A stretch of 64,000 nucleotides of DNA from Trebonia sp963771985 (GTDB lineage Bacteria > Actinomycetota > Actinomycetes > Streptosporangiales > Streptosporangiaceae), in assembly GCA_963771985.1 (NCBI GenBank), contig CAVYVO010000002.1:248001-312000 (forward strand), in the 5' to 3' direction. The stretch's first letter is position 1, and each line of letters starts with the position of its first letter. The notes under the pieces were generated by a model that did no database searches, was not told the origin of the DNA, and saw nothing but the letters and a program-made list of their open reading frames with translations. Made by a program: the position numbers and the translations under genes. Shown here in pieces: positions 42,746 to 51,280 of the stretch.

Positions 42746-43384
42746 TCACGGTCCGACGAAACCGGCCACGGCGGCGAGGAAAGCCGTCAGATGCGGTGCG
42801 AACTCGGGGCGGGGCGCCTCCGGGCAGCCGGGCAGCTCCGCCGCGTTGGGCAGCAGGCGCAGCAGCGCGTCCACGGTACTCCGCCCGTGGAGGGGGTTCG
42901 GCGGCACCGAGGGAATGACCGCGACCGGTGTCGTGATCGTGCGGAGTTCGGTGTCCGTCGCGCTCGGCAGCGTCTCCGCGCCGAGCAGCGAGCCGAGGAT
43001 CTGGGGTGCCGCGCCGCGCCGGGCGAGGCCGGAGCGGACCCGGGTGGCCAGGAACTGGTCGCCGAGCGCGGCGGGCCACGCCAGCACCATGCGCTCGGCC
43101 AGCGCGGGATAGTCCAGGACCAGCCGTACCGCCACAGCGCAGCCGAAGGACCCGCCGACCACGGTCACCGGTCCCGGGGGCAGCGCGCCTGAGACCGCCC
43201 CGCGCACGGCGGACGCCACATGGCCAGCCTCGTCCGCCCAGGACGAGGCCCGGTTCAGCCGGTCGGGCGCGACCACCGTGTGACCAAGCCTCTCCAGCCC
43301 GGCGACGATGCCGGGGCGCCGCCAGAACCAGTCGGCGTCAGTGTCCTCCCACAGCCCCCCGTGGATCAGCAGCAACGTCGCCAT
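42746..43384 (-). CDS. Alpha/beta hydrolase
   Basis: A 212-aa single-domain hydrolase. LLLIHGGLWEDTDADWFW gives the oxyanion HGG, VTVVGGSFGCAVAVRL the nucleophile elbow G-x-S-x-G, and PHLTAFLAAVAGF the C-terminal region; a late His is expected at APHL. No signal peptide. Substrate unknown. It stands alone between glxK and the ferredoxin. Confidence 0.85.
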   Translation of the reverse strand: MATLLLIHGGLWEDTDADWFWRRPGIVAGLERLGHTVVAPDRLNRASSWADEAGHVASAVRGAVSGALPPGPVTVVGGSFGCAVAVRLVLDYPALAERMVLAWPAALGDQFLATRVRSGLARRGAAPQILGSLLGAETLPSATDTELRTITTPVAVIPSVPPNPLHGRSTVDALLRLLPNAAELPGCPEAPRPEFAPHLTAFLAAVAGFVGP

Positions 43385-43450
43385 GACGCCATCACATCAC
43401 GATTCAGCCAGCCTGGATGCCGCCTGAGTCCGGCTTCTCTCGCCGGGTGC

Positions 43451-43639
43451 TCAGCTGACGGTGATGGCGTGCTCGGGGCAGTTAGCGGCCGCGTCGCGGA
43501 CGGCCTCCTCGAACCCGGCCGGAACCTCGGGATCCCGCACCACGCTGTATCCGTCGTCGGTCAGGTCGAAGACCTCCGGGCAGAACGTGCAGCACACCCC
43601 GTGCCCCCGGCACCGGTCCTCGTCCACCGCGACCTTCAC
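43451..43639 (-). CDS. Ferredoxin for the adjacent P450
   Basis: A 62-aa ferredoxin: VAVDEDRCRGHGVCCTFCPE with a final Cys in NCPEHAITVS. The cluster motif C-x2-(G/H)-x2-C-x2-x-C-P lacks the usual fourth Cys between, as in 3Fe-4S ferredoxins that serve actinobacterial P450s. The GTG start overlaps the P450 stop (GTGA), so they are made together. Confidence 0.9.
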   Translation of the reverse strand: MKVAVDEDRCRGHGVCCTFCPEVFDLTDDGYSVVRDPEVPAGFEEAVRDAAANCPEHAITVS

Positions 43640-44931
43640 GGGGCCGCCGCCGAGGCCACGGTGAACTCGAGGTTGAGCCGGGTCAGGCCGCGGAGGATGA
43701 AGGTCGGCAGGTACCGGTACCTGCGGGCGTCGGCGGGGCCGTGCTCGCGCTCGCTGATCCTGATGCCGGTGGTGCGGTCCAGCAGGCGTTCGATGGCCAC
43801 GCGGGCCTCGGCGCGGGCGAGCGGCGCGCCGGGGCACGTGTGGATACCGCGGCCGAACGCGAGGTGGTGACGGGCGTTCGGGCGCTGCGGATCGAACGTC
43901 GCCGGATCGGGGAAGCGGCGGGGATCGCGGTTGGCGGCCCCGTTCAGCAGCATCACCGTCGTGCCGGCGGGCAGGTCGACGCCGCCGACGGTGACCGGGA
44001 CGCGGGAGAGCCTGAAGTCGCCCTTCACCGGGCTTTCGGCGCGCAGCGTCTCCTCGATGAAGTTGGGCACAACCTCCCGCCCGTCCCGTAGCTGCCGCTG
44101 GACGTCGGGCCGCTCGGCGATGATCTTCAGCGCGGAGCTGAGCAGCCGGACGGTGGTCTCCTGGCCGGCCGAGAACAGGTTGGCTGCCACGTGCACGACG
44201 TCGGCGACCTCCGGCACCGTGCCGTCGGGGAACGTGGCGGTGGCCAGCCCGGTCAGCACATCGCCGCGGGGCTCTCGGCGGCGGTCTTCGATGTAGCCGG
44301 AGAAGCGCTCGTACAGGAACTCCAGCGGGTTGTGCCCTAGCGTCTGCGCGCCGGTGCTGCCGATGGTGCCCGTCCGGGGCCGGCGGCCCTGGAGCGCGTC
44401 CCTGAAGTCCTCCCGGTCCTCCTCGGGGACACCAAGCAGGTCGGCGATGACCAGCAAGGTGAACGGGCCGGCGAAGCCGCTGATGAACTCCCCCTCGCCG
44501 TCGGCCAGGAAGTCGTCGAGCAGCCGGTCGGCGAGCTGCCACATGGCGGCTTCGTTCTCCTTGAGCCGCTTGGGCGTGATCAGCCGCATCAGCAGCCCGC
44601 GGTGCGCCGTGTGCGCGGGCGGGTCCAGGGTGGGGAGCTGGTCGTTGAACGGCAGCTCGTCGCGGTGCCGCTCGATCAGGTCGCTGACATCCTCGCCTTC
44701 CAGCGGAACCGGGAACCCGGGGAACGGACCGGTCACCGAGAGGCAGGAGGAGAACCGCGCGGGGTCATGGAACACCTCGACGGCCTCCTCATACCCGGTG
44801 ACCATCACCACCCGGTAGTGCGGTTCGCGCACTACCGGGCACCGCTCGCGCAGCGCGTCGAAGTACGGGTACGGGTCCGTGACGAGCTCGTCCCCGCGGA
44901 AGAAGTCCATCGCCTGCCAGTCATCTGTCAC
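43636..44931 (-). CDS. Cytochrome P450
   Basis: A 431-aa soluble bacterial P450. The I helix is AANLFSAGQETTVRLLSSAL, the K-helix E-x2-R is EETLRAES, and the heme loop is HLAFGRGIHTCPGAPLARAE with the proximal Cys. The start is a GTG at 44931; an ATG at 44910 (MDFFRGDELV) is an alternative because a perfect palindrome abuts the GTG. Substrate not predictable. Divergent from a PadR regulator. Confidence 0.92.
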   Translation of the reverse strand: MTDDWQAMDFFRGDELVTDPYPYFDALRERCPVVREPHYRVVMVTGYEEAVEVFHDPARFSSCLSVTGPFPGFPVPLEGEDVSDLIERHRDELPFNDQLPTLDPPAHTAHRGLLMRLITPKRLKENEAAMWQLADRLLDDFLADGEGEFISGFAGPFTLLVIADLLGVPEEDREDFRDALQGRRPRTGTIGSTGAQTLGHNPLEFLYERFSGYIEDRRREPRGDVLTGLATATFPDGTVPEVADVVHVAANLFSAGQETTVRLLSSALKIIAERPDVQRQLRDGREVVPNFIEETLRAESPVKGDFRLSRVPVTVGGVDLPAGTTVMLLNGAANRDPRRFPDPATFDPQRPNARHHLAFGRGIHTCPGAPLARAEARVAIERLLDRTTGIRISEREHGPADARRYRYLPTFILRGLTRLNLEFTVASAAAP

Positions 44932-44946
44932 GAGAACTATGTTCTC
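44932..44946. promoter_or_regulatory. Palindrome between P450 and PadR genes
   Basis: GAGAACTATGTTCTC, two six-base arms around TAT, directly before the P450 GTG and 130 bases from the PadR start. It is a likely operator, possibly for the divergent PadR protein, or for a different regulator since PadR sites usually look like ATGT-N8-ACAT. Confidence 0.5.
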
Positions 44947-45075
44947 ATAAAAGAGACGAGCTTTTCCGCATCAGCTCCCGACAAAAATCACGAGGCCGCG
45001 TCCCTGCCCGTGAACCATCCCGGCGTGACTACTACTACGTTGACTGATATATTGGCCGACGTATTAGGAGGGCGG

Positions 45076-45420
45076 ATGGCCGTGAGCAGACGGGACGGCA
45101 GGGCCGGGCAGGACGTGCTGCGCCGGGTCGGCGAGGCGTCGGTGCTGATCTTGATCAGCCTCGCCGACGGGCCCAAGCACGGCTATGCGCTGATCCAGGA
45201 CATCAAGGAGCTCGCCGGCGTCGAGCTCGGGCCCGGCACGCTCTACGGCGCGCTGGACCGGCTCGAGCGGCTCGGCCTGATCGAGCCGCTGCCCGCCGAG
45301 GACCGGCGTCATCCCTACCGCATCACCGCGCCGGGGGCGGCGGCGCTTCGCGTGCACCTCGATTCGCTTGAGCGAGTCAGCGCGGCCGGGCGGCTGCGGC
45401 TGCAGCTGGGGGGCATCTGA
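45076..45420 (+). CDS. PadR family transcriptional regulator
   Basis: A 114-aa winged-helix protein: LILISLADGPKHGYALIQDI, LGPGTLYGALDRLERLGLIE, then RHPYRITAPGAAALRVHLD. This is the short PadR-s2 form. A perfect AGGAGG site precedes the ATG. Its stop overlaps the next gene by one base (TGATG), coupling it to a small membrane protein, as often seen for PadR genes. It faces the P450. Confidence 0.9.
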   Translation: MAVSRRDGRAGQDVLRRVGEASVLILISLADGPKHGYALIQDIKELAGVELGPGTLYGALDRLERLGLIEPLPAEDRRHPYRITAPGAAALRVHLDSLERVSAAGRLRLQLGGI

Positions 45421-45839
45421 TGGATGACCCCCGGGCGGCCCGGCTGGTCGAGACCGTGCTGCGGTGCTACCCGGCCCGCTGGCGGCGGCGGCACGGGGAG
45501 GAGGCCGCCGAGCTGGCTGCGCTGCTCATCAGGGACGGGACCCCGGCGCGCTCGATCGCCTGGAGCTATCTGGCGGGCGCAGCGCGGGAGTGGCTTACGC
45601 CGCGCCCCGGCCGGCGCCTGACCACGGTGGCCTGCGCGCTGCTGGCCGCGGCCTGCGCGCTGGGCGTCCCGGCGGGGCTGCTGGCCTCGGCGGGGCCGGC
45701 CAGGGCGGCCAGCACGAGCCAGCCGCGCGGACGCGCGCATTGCCGGCCTGGCCCGCCTGAGCCCGTCCCGGGCGTGATCCTCGCCATGGGCCGCCCGCAG
45801 GTGATCATCTGGGAAGCCGGGCATGACCGGTCCTGCTGA
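45420..45839 (+). CDS. Small membrane protein coupled to PadR
   Basis: A 139-aa protein. The N-terminus (LVETVLRCYPARWRRRHGEE, AAELAALLIRDG) resembles the soluble prefix often found in proteins next to PadR genes, followed by a TM helix (TVACALLAAACALGVPAGLL) and a short tail. No enzymatic function seen. Its last 17 bases overlap the signal peptidase gene. Confidence 0.65.
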   Translation: MDDPRAARLVETVLRCYPARWRRRHGEEAAELAALLIRDGTPARSIAWSYLAGAAREWLTPRPGRRLTTVACALLAAACALGVPAGLLASAGPARAASTSQPRGRAHCRPGPPEPVPGVILAMGRPQVIIWEAGHDRSC

Positions 45840-46446
45840 CGCCGGTCCTGCCGACGCCGACCCTGCGGGGACCGGCCCGCGGCGGCGCCGGCGGTGGAGG
45901 CGGGTGCTGGCCGAGGCGGTCATCACGATCCTCGTGGCGGTGCTGCTGGCCGGCCTGGTGCGGACGTTCGTGTTCCAGACCTTCTGGATCCCCTCATCGT
46001 CCATGACCCCGACGCTCGGCGTGTACGACCGGATCCTGGTGCAGAAGGCGTTCTTCACCTGGCGTGACGTCCGCGAGGGCGACATCGTGGTGTTCAGCCA
46101 CCCGCCGCTCGACCACTGCGGCGGCCCGCAGGAAGGCGACCTGGTCAAGCGCGTCATCGCGCTGCCGGGGCAGACGATCTATTCGTCGGGCAACAGCATC
46201 TACGTCAACGGGCGGCTGCTAGCCGAGCCATACCTTCCGCACGACGACCCGCTCGGGCCGCCGATACCGGACGCGAGCAGCCAGCACCCCTACCGGGTGC
46301 CGCCAGGCGAGTTCTACATGCTCGGCGACAACCGGGCGGACTCATGCGACAGCCGGTACTGGGGACCGATCCAGGGATCGAGCATCATCGGCAAGGTGGT
46401 GCTGGTGTGGTGGCACAATGACCACCCCGACTTCCGCAGGTTCTGA
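45823..46446 (+). CDS. lepB: Signal peptidase I
   Basis: A 207-aa type I signal peptidase with a basic N-terminus and one TM helix (EAVITILVAVLLAGLVRTF). The catalytic Ser is in IPSSSMTPTL and the Lys in GDLVKRVIALPGQ; GDNRADSCDSRYWGPI is the conserved late block. It removes signal peptides outside the membrane. Its start overlaps the previous gene by 17 bases, and its end overlaps nothing functional; a phosphotransferase remnant lies convergently behind it. Confidence 0.92.
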   Translation: MTGPADAGPADADPAGTGPRRRRRWRRVLAEAVITILVAVLLAGLVRTFVFQTFWIPSSSMTPTLGVYDRILVQKAFFTWRDVREGDIVVFSHPPLDHCGGPQEGDLVKRVIALPGQTIYSSGNSIYVNGRLLAEPYLPHDDPLGPPIPDASSQHPYRVPPGEFYMLGDNRADSCDSRYWGPIQGSSIIGKVVLVWWHNDHPDFRRF

Positions 46447-46529
46447 TCCTGGTAGGTCGCTTCGCTCGTGAGGCGGCGCACGTGAGCGGGCCGGGGTCTG
46501 CCGGGGACCTCGATGCCGTTGGGAGTTTT

Positions 46530-46865
46530 CATGAGCTGGACGAGCTGGTCGAGGTCGGGTGAGCCAGGGCGGTAGTCGGCATAGCGTCCGGGGGCGCACT
46601 GGTAGCCGAGGACGTTCCACCCGGCTTCGTCGAAGTGCCACAGCAGGGACGGGGAGATGGCCGTGACGAGCGGGGTTACCGCTGCCTCGCAGTCCTGGGT
46701 GATGACCTTGCGGTGATCGGACGGCAGCCCTTTCACGAAGACCCGCCCGGCAGCGGTGTCGATGACGGCGGCGAGCGGGGAGTTCTGCCCGGCGGTCATG
46801 GCGCGGGCGGCGGTGACTGGGCCGGTGCGGGGCTCGCTCGCCTCCTTGAGCTCGTGCGTCCCGTC
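46530..46865 (-). pseudogene. Remnant of an aminoglycoside-phosphotransferase-like gene
   Basis: The frame reads ELKEASEPRTGPVTAARAMT, AGQNSPLAAVIDTAAGRVFV, KGLPSDHRKVITQDCEAAVT and LLWHFDEAGWNVLGYQCAPG, the N-terminal third of actinobacterial phosphotransferase-family proteins (ATP-binding Lys in VFVKG). There is no start codon at the expected place, and after about 46530 the similarity ends; the kinase core (HxD and DWE motifs) is missing. The frame happens to remain open into lepB on the other strand. Confidence 0.65.
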
Positions 46866-46877
46866 CGGCCGTCGTGA

Positions 46878-47516
46878 TCAGGCGGCGCGCGGGAGTCGTT
46901 CGGCGCGCTCCTTGATGCCGAGCAGCATCTTGCGCTCCATGACCAGGCTGCCGGGTTCCATGACGTACTCGTACAGCAGCCTGGTCACGGCCGGGCCGCC
47001 CGGCGCCGCGATCCGGTTCCGGCTGATCAGCCTAGTGCCCGCGGCGGTCGGCACCAGCGCGAACGCCCACACCCAGCGCTCATCGTCGGACTGCACGACC
47101 AGAGCTCGTCCCGGTTCGAGCACCGCCACCCGCAGCGCTGGCCCCCGGGCGCCGAGCAGTTGGACGTCGCCGGCCTTGAGGTCCTGGAACTCCGGCAGGA
47201 TCGTATCGGCGCTGTGCATGCCGAGGCCGAGGAGGTTCTCGATCCAGTCGTAGGTATAGGCGCCGCCCCGGCCCGGGCCCATCTGAACCAGCCACGGCCA
47301 GATCGCCTCGGGCGGCGCGTCCACCGATACCGCCCGCGTGGTCACGATCTCCGGCTTGGCGAGCAGTTCGTCGCCAGGCAGCGGCATCTCCGCCTCGTCA
47401 CCGGTCGCACCCCAGGTCAGGCACCACCTCCGCCACCGCGGATAGGTGGCGACCTCGATCGCGGCGGCCGCCGCGACACCGCACGCGGCAGTCAGGCCAA
47501 CTCGACGAATGAGCAT
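46878..47516 (-). CDS. SRPBCC family protein with an N-terminal membrane segment
   Basis: A 212-aa protein. After a hydrophobic N-terminus (VGLTAACGVAAAAAIEVATY) the SRPBCC fold appears: TTRAVSVDAPPEAIWPWLVQ, GGAYTYDWIENLLGLGMHSA, LEPGRALVVQSDDERWVWAF and GTRLISRNRI. These proteins bind hydrophobic ligands. ATG at 47516 has AGGGGTG upstream; a GTG three codons before is possible. Confidence 0.8.
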   Translation of the reverse strand: MLIRRVGLTAACGVAAAAAIEVATYPRWRRWCLTWGATGDEAEMPLPGDELLAKPEIVTTRAVSVDAPPEAIWPWLVQMGPGRGGAYTYDWIENLLGLGMHSADTILPEFQDLKAGDVQLLGARGPALRVAVLEPGRALVVQSDDERWVWAFALVPTAAGTRLISRNRIAAPGGPAVTRLLYEYVMEPGSLVMERKMLLGIKERAERLPRAA

Positions 47517-47604
47517 TTCATTCACCCCTGGGACCACCCGACCACGCGCCGGACCGCCCAGCCAGAGTCGGAAGTCACCAGACTGCCGGAAGACCCGCAT
47601 ATGC

Positions 47605-47618
47605 CGATTGCGCAATCG
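47605..47618. repeat. 14-base palindrome CGATTGCGCAATCG
   Basis: A perfect palindrome 18 bases before the end of alc and upstream of the SRPBCC gene. The same half-site arrangement (TTGCGCAATCGG) occurs in the direct repeat at 20550. Confidence 0.4.
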
Positions 47619-47636
47619 ACACACAGGATGCCGCCG

Positions 47637-48665
47637 TCAGCCCGCCGTCTCCGCCCACCGGCGCCGCACGCCGGCGAACCCCGCCTCCGTAAGCGCCCCG
47701 TGCAGCCGCAGGCGGGCGACCCCGCCGTCCGGGAACACGTCCAGCCGCACGTGCGTGACCGGTCGCGCGTCAGAGAGCCGGAACCGGTGCGGCGTGTCCG
47801 GCAGCAGCGCGGTCCTGGGGAGCAGCGGGAACCACGCCGAGGGATCCTCCAACCCGCAACATCCCAGCAAGGACGCCGCCCCGGGCGGATTCCCGATGTA
47901 CCCGGACGTGTCGATCTCGGCCAGGGACACGACCGACTCACCCGTCAAGCGCACCACCAGCCACTCATTCCCCGGCTCCCGCCGCCGCCGGGTCTCCCAG
48001 CCGTCGCCCATCACCCGCGACAGCCCGGGTGACAGCACGTTCCGCGGCGACGAGTAGAACCGGTCGCTGCACGCGGCCACGTCGCCGCCGTTCTCCAAGG
48101 CGGCCACGTCGAACGTCAGCCCGGCCACCAGTGAGGGATCGCACACCACGGTCCCGTGCACCCGCAGCCGCGCCACCCCGCCGTCCGGGTAGATCCGCAG
48201 CCGCACGTGCGTGAACCGCTGCCCCGAGGACACCTCGAATACGTGCTGCGCGTCGCCCTTCAGCGGACTCCGCGCCACGAGCGGCACCCACTCGACCTCG
48301 TCCAAGGCAGCCGGATACCCGCCGGCGCGGCACCCCTCGACCGAACAAGCCGCCGGATAATTCCCCGTGAAGAACGCCGTGTCCACGACCACGGCGCGCA
48401 CCACCCCCGGCGCCCCGAGCCGGACGATCACCCAGTCGTGCTCCCCGTCAGAGGGCAGCCCGCCAGACGAGCCGCGCCGCCGCCGTGTCTCCCACCCGTC
48501 GTATACCTGCCCCTTGTGCCCGTAGGTCCGCGGCGTGAACGACGGCGGCGCGGGATTGATCAGGTTCTCTTTCTCAGCGAAGAACTCGTCCGACGCGGCC
48601 ACGACGGACCCGCGCAGCGCCCGCGACGCGAGATCCGGCAGCGCCAGCCCCCCGTCGTCAGCCAA
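47637..48665 (-). CDS. alc: Allantoicase
   Basis: Hydrolyses allantoate to ureidoglycolate and urea. The 342-aa protein has the typical two jelly-roll repeats, each with a GDGWETRRRR-like or YDGWETRRRRG motif, a WVIVRLGAPG or WLVVRLTGES strand, and THVRLRIYPDGGVARLRVHG or THVRLDVFPDGGVARLRLHG. Its ATG overlaps the end of allB by 8 bases, so hyi-allB-alc is one operon. Confidence 0.93.
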   Translation of the reverse strand: MADDGGLALPDLASRALRGSVVAASDEFFAEKENLINPAPPSFTPRTYGHKGQVYDGWETRRRRGSSGGLPSDGEHDWVIVRLGAPGVVRAVVVDTAFFTGNYPAACSVEGCRAGGYPAALDEVEWVPLVARSPLKGDAQHVFEVSSGQRFTHVRLRIYPDGGVARLRVHGTVVCDPSLVAGLTFDVAALENGGDVAACSDRFYSSPRNVLSPGLSRVMGDGWETRRRREPGNEWLVVRLTGESVVSLAEIDTSGYIGNPPGAASLLGCCGLEDPSAWFPLLPRTALLPDTPHRFRLSDARPVTHVRLDVFPDGGVARLRLHGALTEAGFAGVRRRWAETAG

Positions 48666-49989
48666 GGCCGAGCGCCCCGCCGCCGCGCCGCAGCAGCCGC
48701 CCCCGCGGCTCGTCGTCGGGACTTACCTCGGCCCCGCCCAGCCACACCCGCGCGACCCGCCCGGTCAGCGTCCGCCCGTCGTACGGCGTCAGCGGGTGCT
48801 TGTGCAGCAGCTCAGCACCTCGCACGGTAAACGAGGCGTCCGGGTCGAACGCCACCAGGTCCGCGTCACACCCGGCCGCGATCCGCCCCTTGGACGGCAA
48901 GCCCGCCAGCGAGGCCGGAAACGACGACATCCACCGCGCGACGTCCGCGAGCGTATGCCCCCGCCGCCGCGCCACCGTCCAGACCGCGGGCAGCCCGATC
49001 TGCAGCGACGAGATCCCGCCCCATGCGGTCCGGAAGTCGCCGGCCTTCAAAGCGGGCGTGCACGGCGAGTGGTCGGACACGACGCAGTCGATGACCCCGG
49101 CGGCCAGCGCGCGCCACAGCGCTTCCCGGTTGGCCGCGTACCGGATCGGCGGGCAGCACTTGTACTGGGTGGCCCCGGCCGGGACCTCCTCGGCGGCGAA
49201 GAACAGGTAGTGCGGGCACGTCTCCGCCGACAGCGCGATCCCCGCGGCCTTGGCCGCCCCGGTCAGCGCCGCGCAGTCCCCGGCCGCGAGGTGCACGATG
49301 TGCGCCCGCGCCCCGGTCGCGGCGGCGGCGGACACGACGGTCTCGATCGCCCGGCGCTCGGCGACGGTCGGGCGGGACGCGACGAACGCGTCGTACCCCG
49401 GCCCGGCCGGCTCGTGCACCTCGGCCGGGTCCTCCGCGTGCACGATCATCGGCGCGCCCGAGTCGGCCAGCTCCTTCATCGCGGCCCGCAACTCCTCGCG
49501 CGAGAGCGGCGGGAACTCCGGGATACCGGAGTTGGCCAGGAAGCACTTGAACCCGACCACGCCCGCGTCCAGCATCGGCGCGAACTCGCCGAGGTTCCCG
49601 GGCACCGCGCCGCCCCAGAACGCCACGTCCGCCGCGCACTGCCCGGCCGCCGCCGCGGCCTTCTCCCGCAGCGCCGCCACGGACACCGTCGCCGGCACCG
49701 AGTTCAGCGGCATGTCGCAGATCGTCGTCACCCCGCCGGCCAGCGCCGCCCGCGTCGCGCTCGCGAAGCCCTCCCACTCGGTCCGCCCCGGCTCGTTCAC
49801 GTGCACATGCGTATCCACGAGCCCGGGAAGAAGGGCAAGCTCGCCGAGATCCACGTCCGTAGTCGCGCCAAGCTGAGCGTCGTACTCCGCGACGGTTTCA
49901 ATCCGATGATCCCGAACGAGAACGGCTGCCTCCCGCACCCCATCCGGCATCACCACGCGGGCCGACCGGATCACGAGGGTCTCAGCCAT
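48658..49989 (-). CDS. allB: Allantoinase
   Basis: A 443-aa cyclic amidohydrolase opening the hydantoin ring of allantoin. Metal ligands: HVHVNEPG, the carboxylated Lys in VGFKCFLANSG, HAED, HIVHLA and DHSPC. TCPHYLFF and QYKCCPPIR are also specific for allantoinase. The ATG at 49989 overlaps the hyi end by 8 bases and is preferred to a start 12 bases upstream. Confidence 0.94.
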   Translation of the reverse strand: MAETLVIRSARVVMPDGVREAAVLVRDHRIETVAEYDAQLGATTDVDLGELALLPGLVDTHVHVNEPGRTEWEGFASATRAALAGGVTTICDMPLNSVPATVSVAALREKAAAAAGQCAADVAFWGGAVPGNLGEFAPMLDAGVVGFKCFLANSGIPEFPPLSREELRAAMKELADSGAPMIVHAEDPAEVHEPAGPGYDAFVASRPTVAERRAIETVVSAAAATGARAHIVHLAAGDCAALTGAAKAAGIALSAETCPHYLFFAAEEVPAGATQYKCCPPIRYAANREALWRALAAGVIDCVVSDHSPCTPALKAGDFRTAWGGISSLQIGLPAVWTVARRRGHTLADVARWMSSFPASLAGLPSKGRIAAGCDADLVAFDPDASFTVRGAELLHKHPLTPYDGRTLTGRVARVWLGGAEVSPDDEPRGRLLRRGGGALGLG

Positions 49990-50788
49990 AGAGCCAGCCA
50001 AAGCTTGCGAAGCTGTCGGCCGGGTCAGCCGGCACGTACTCCAGCCCGACGCTCCCCGTATACCCCTGGGCGGCGAGCTGGGCGAACACCGGCTCGAAGT
50101 CGAGCGTCCCGGTGCCGGGGGAGCCCCGGCCCGGGACGTCCGCGAGTTGCACGTGCGCGATCCGGTCCCGGCAGGCGGCGAGCGTGACTGCCAAGTCTTC
50201 TCCCATCATGGCGAGGTGGTACAGGTCCGCGAGGAACGCGACGTTGGCCGCGGGCACCTTGTCGATCACCGCGATCGCGGCGGTGCTGGAGTTGACGGGG
50301 AACGCGGGCACGTCGATGGAGTTGATCGCCTCGACCAGGACGCGGGCGTCGGCCTTCTGCGCCGCGGCCGCGGCGAGCGTCAGGTTCTCGATCGCGACCG
50401 CGTCCTGCTCGGCCGGGTCGACGCCCTCCAGCCGGTTGCCGTATGCCGCGTTCAGCAGCGTGCATCCGGCGCGCCCGGCGATCTCGGCGCAGGCGGCGAT
50501 GTTCTCCCGGAAGGCACCCGCCGCCGACGGGATCGAGACCAGGCCGCGTTCCCCGGCCGGCATGTCACCGGTGTGGAAGTTCAGGCTGACCAGCGCCACC
50601 CCCGCGTCCGCCAGCGCCCCGACGAACGCGTCCGCCTGCCGGTCCGAGGGCACCATCTCCTCCCACGGCCACCAGAACTCCACGGCGTCGAACCCGGCGG
50701 CCTTCGCCGCGGCCGGCCGGGCCAGCAGCGGGAGCTCGGTGAACAGGATGGAGCAGTTCACGTCGAACCGCAGGCCATGCGTTCGCAC
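49982..50788 (-). CDS. hyi: Hydroxypyruvate isomerase-like protein
   Basis: A 268-aa xylose-isomerase-type TIM barrel: RFDVNCSILFTELPLLARPA, GFDAVEFWWPWEEM, LVSLNFHTGDMPAGERGL, VEAINSIDVPAFPV, VAFLADLYHLAMMGEDL, IAHVQLADVPGRGSPGTGTL and VGLEYVP. These are the blocks of Hyi, which interconverts hydroxypyruvate and tartronate semialdehyde when glyoxylate is used. First gene of the ureide operon; gcl and glxR are not in the window. Confidence 0.88.
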   Translation of the reverse strand: MRTHGLRFDVNCSILFTELPLLARPAAAKAAGFDAVEFWWPWEEMVPSDRQADAFVGALADAGVALVSLNFHTGDMPAGERGLVSIPSAAGAFRENIAACAEIAGRAGCTLLNAAYGNRLEGVDPAEQDAVAIENLTLAAAAAQKADARVLVEAINSIDVPAFPVNSSTAAIAVIDKVPAANVAFLADLYHLAMMGEDLAVTLAACRDRIAHVQLADVPGRGSPGTGTLDFEPVFAQLAAQGYTGSVGLEYVPADPADSFASFGWLYG

Positions 50789-50837
50789 GAGGTCAGTCTC
50801 GCACGCCGCGGCGCTGGCTCACAGTGTGGCGAATCCC

Positions 50838-51236
50838 TCAGGCGCCTGCGGTCACGATCTGGTCGCCGAGCGCGCGGCGGGCTTTCTCCTCGTCGTCCAC
50901 GCAGATCACGGCCAGGAACAGCTCCTCAGAGACGCGGACCGGCAGCAGCAGGTCGGCGTTGACGCCCGCGTCGGCCAGGCTGCGGAACGCCGCGGCGCCC
51001 GCGCCGGGCTGATTCTCCATCCGGACGGTCAGCGCCGGGCGCGTGGCGTACTCGAGCCCCGCGTCCGTCAGCGCCGCCTGCGCGCCCGCCTCATCGTCGG
51101 CGATGAACGCGACGGTGCCCTCGTCCCCGCTGGCTGTCGCGCACAAGACGAGGTTGACGTGGCTCTTGGCCATCGCCTCGCACAGCCGGGCAAGCTCACC
51201 GGGCCGATTCTCCAGCTCGACGGTGAAAACGCTCAT
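50838..51236 (-). CDS. Protein with two ACT domains
   Basis: A 132-aa regulatory protein with two ACT units: SVFTVELENRPGELARLCEA, then VNLVLCATASGDEG; and ALTVRMENQPGAGAAAFRSL, then VNADLLLPV. ACT domains bind amino acids or related ligands. GGGGG lies about 7 bases before the ATG, which rules out the longer reading. Function unknown. Confidence 0.82.
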   Translation of the reverse strand: MSVFTVELENRPGELARLCEAMAKSHVNLVLCATASGDEGTVAFIADDEAGAQAALTDAGLEYATRPALTVRMENQPGAGAAAFRSLADAGVNADLLLPVRVSEELFLAVICVDDEEKARRALGDQIVTAGA

Positions 51237-51280
51237 CTCTGCCCCCTTCGTCGCGGGCACACCGCCGTATACCCGCGAGC

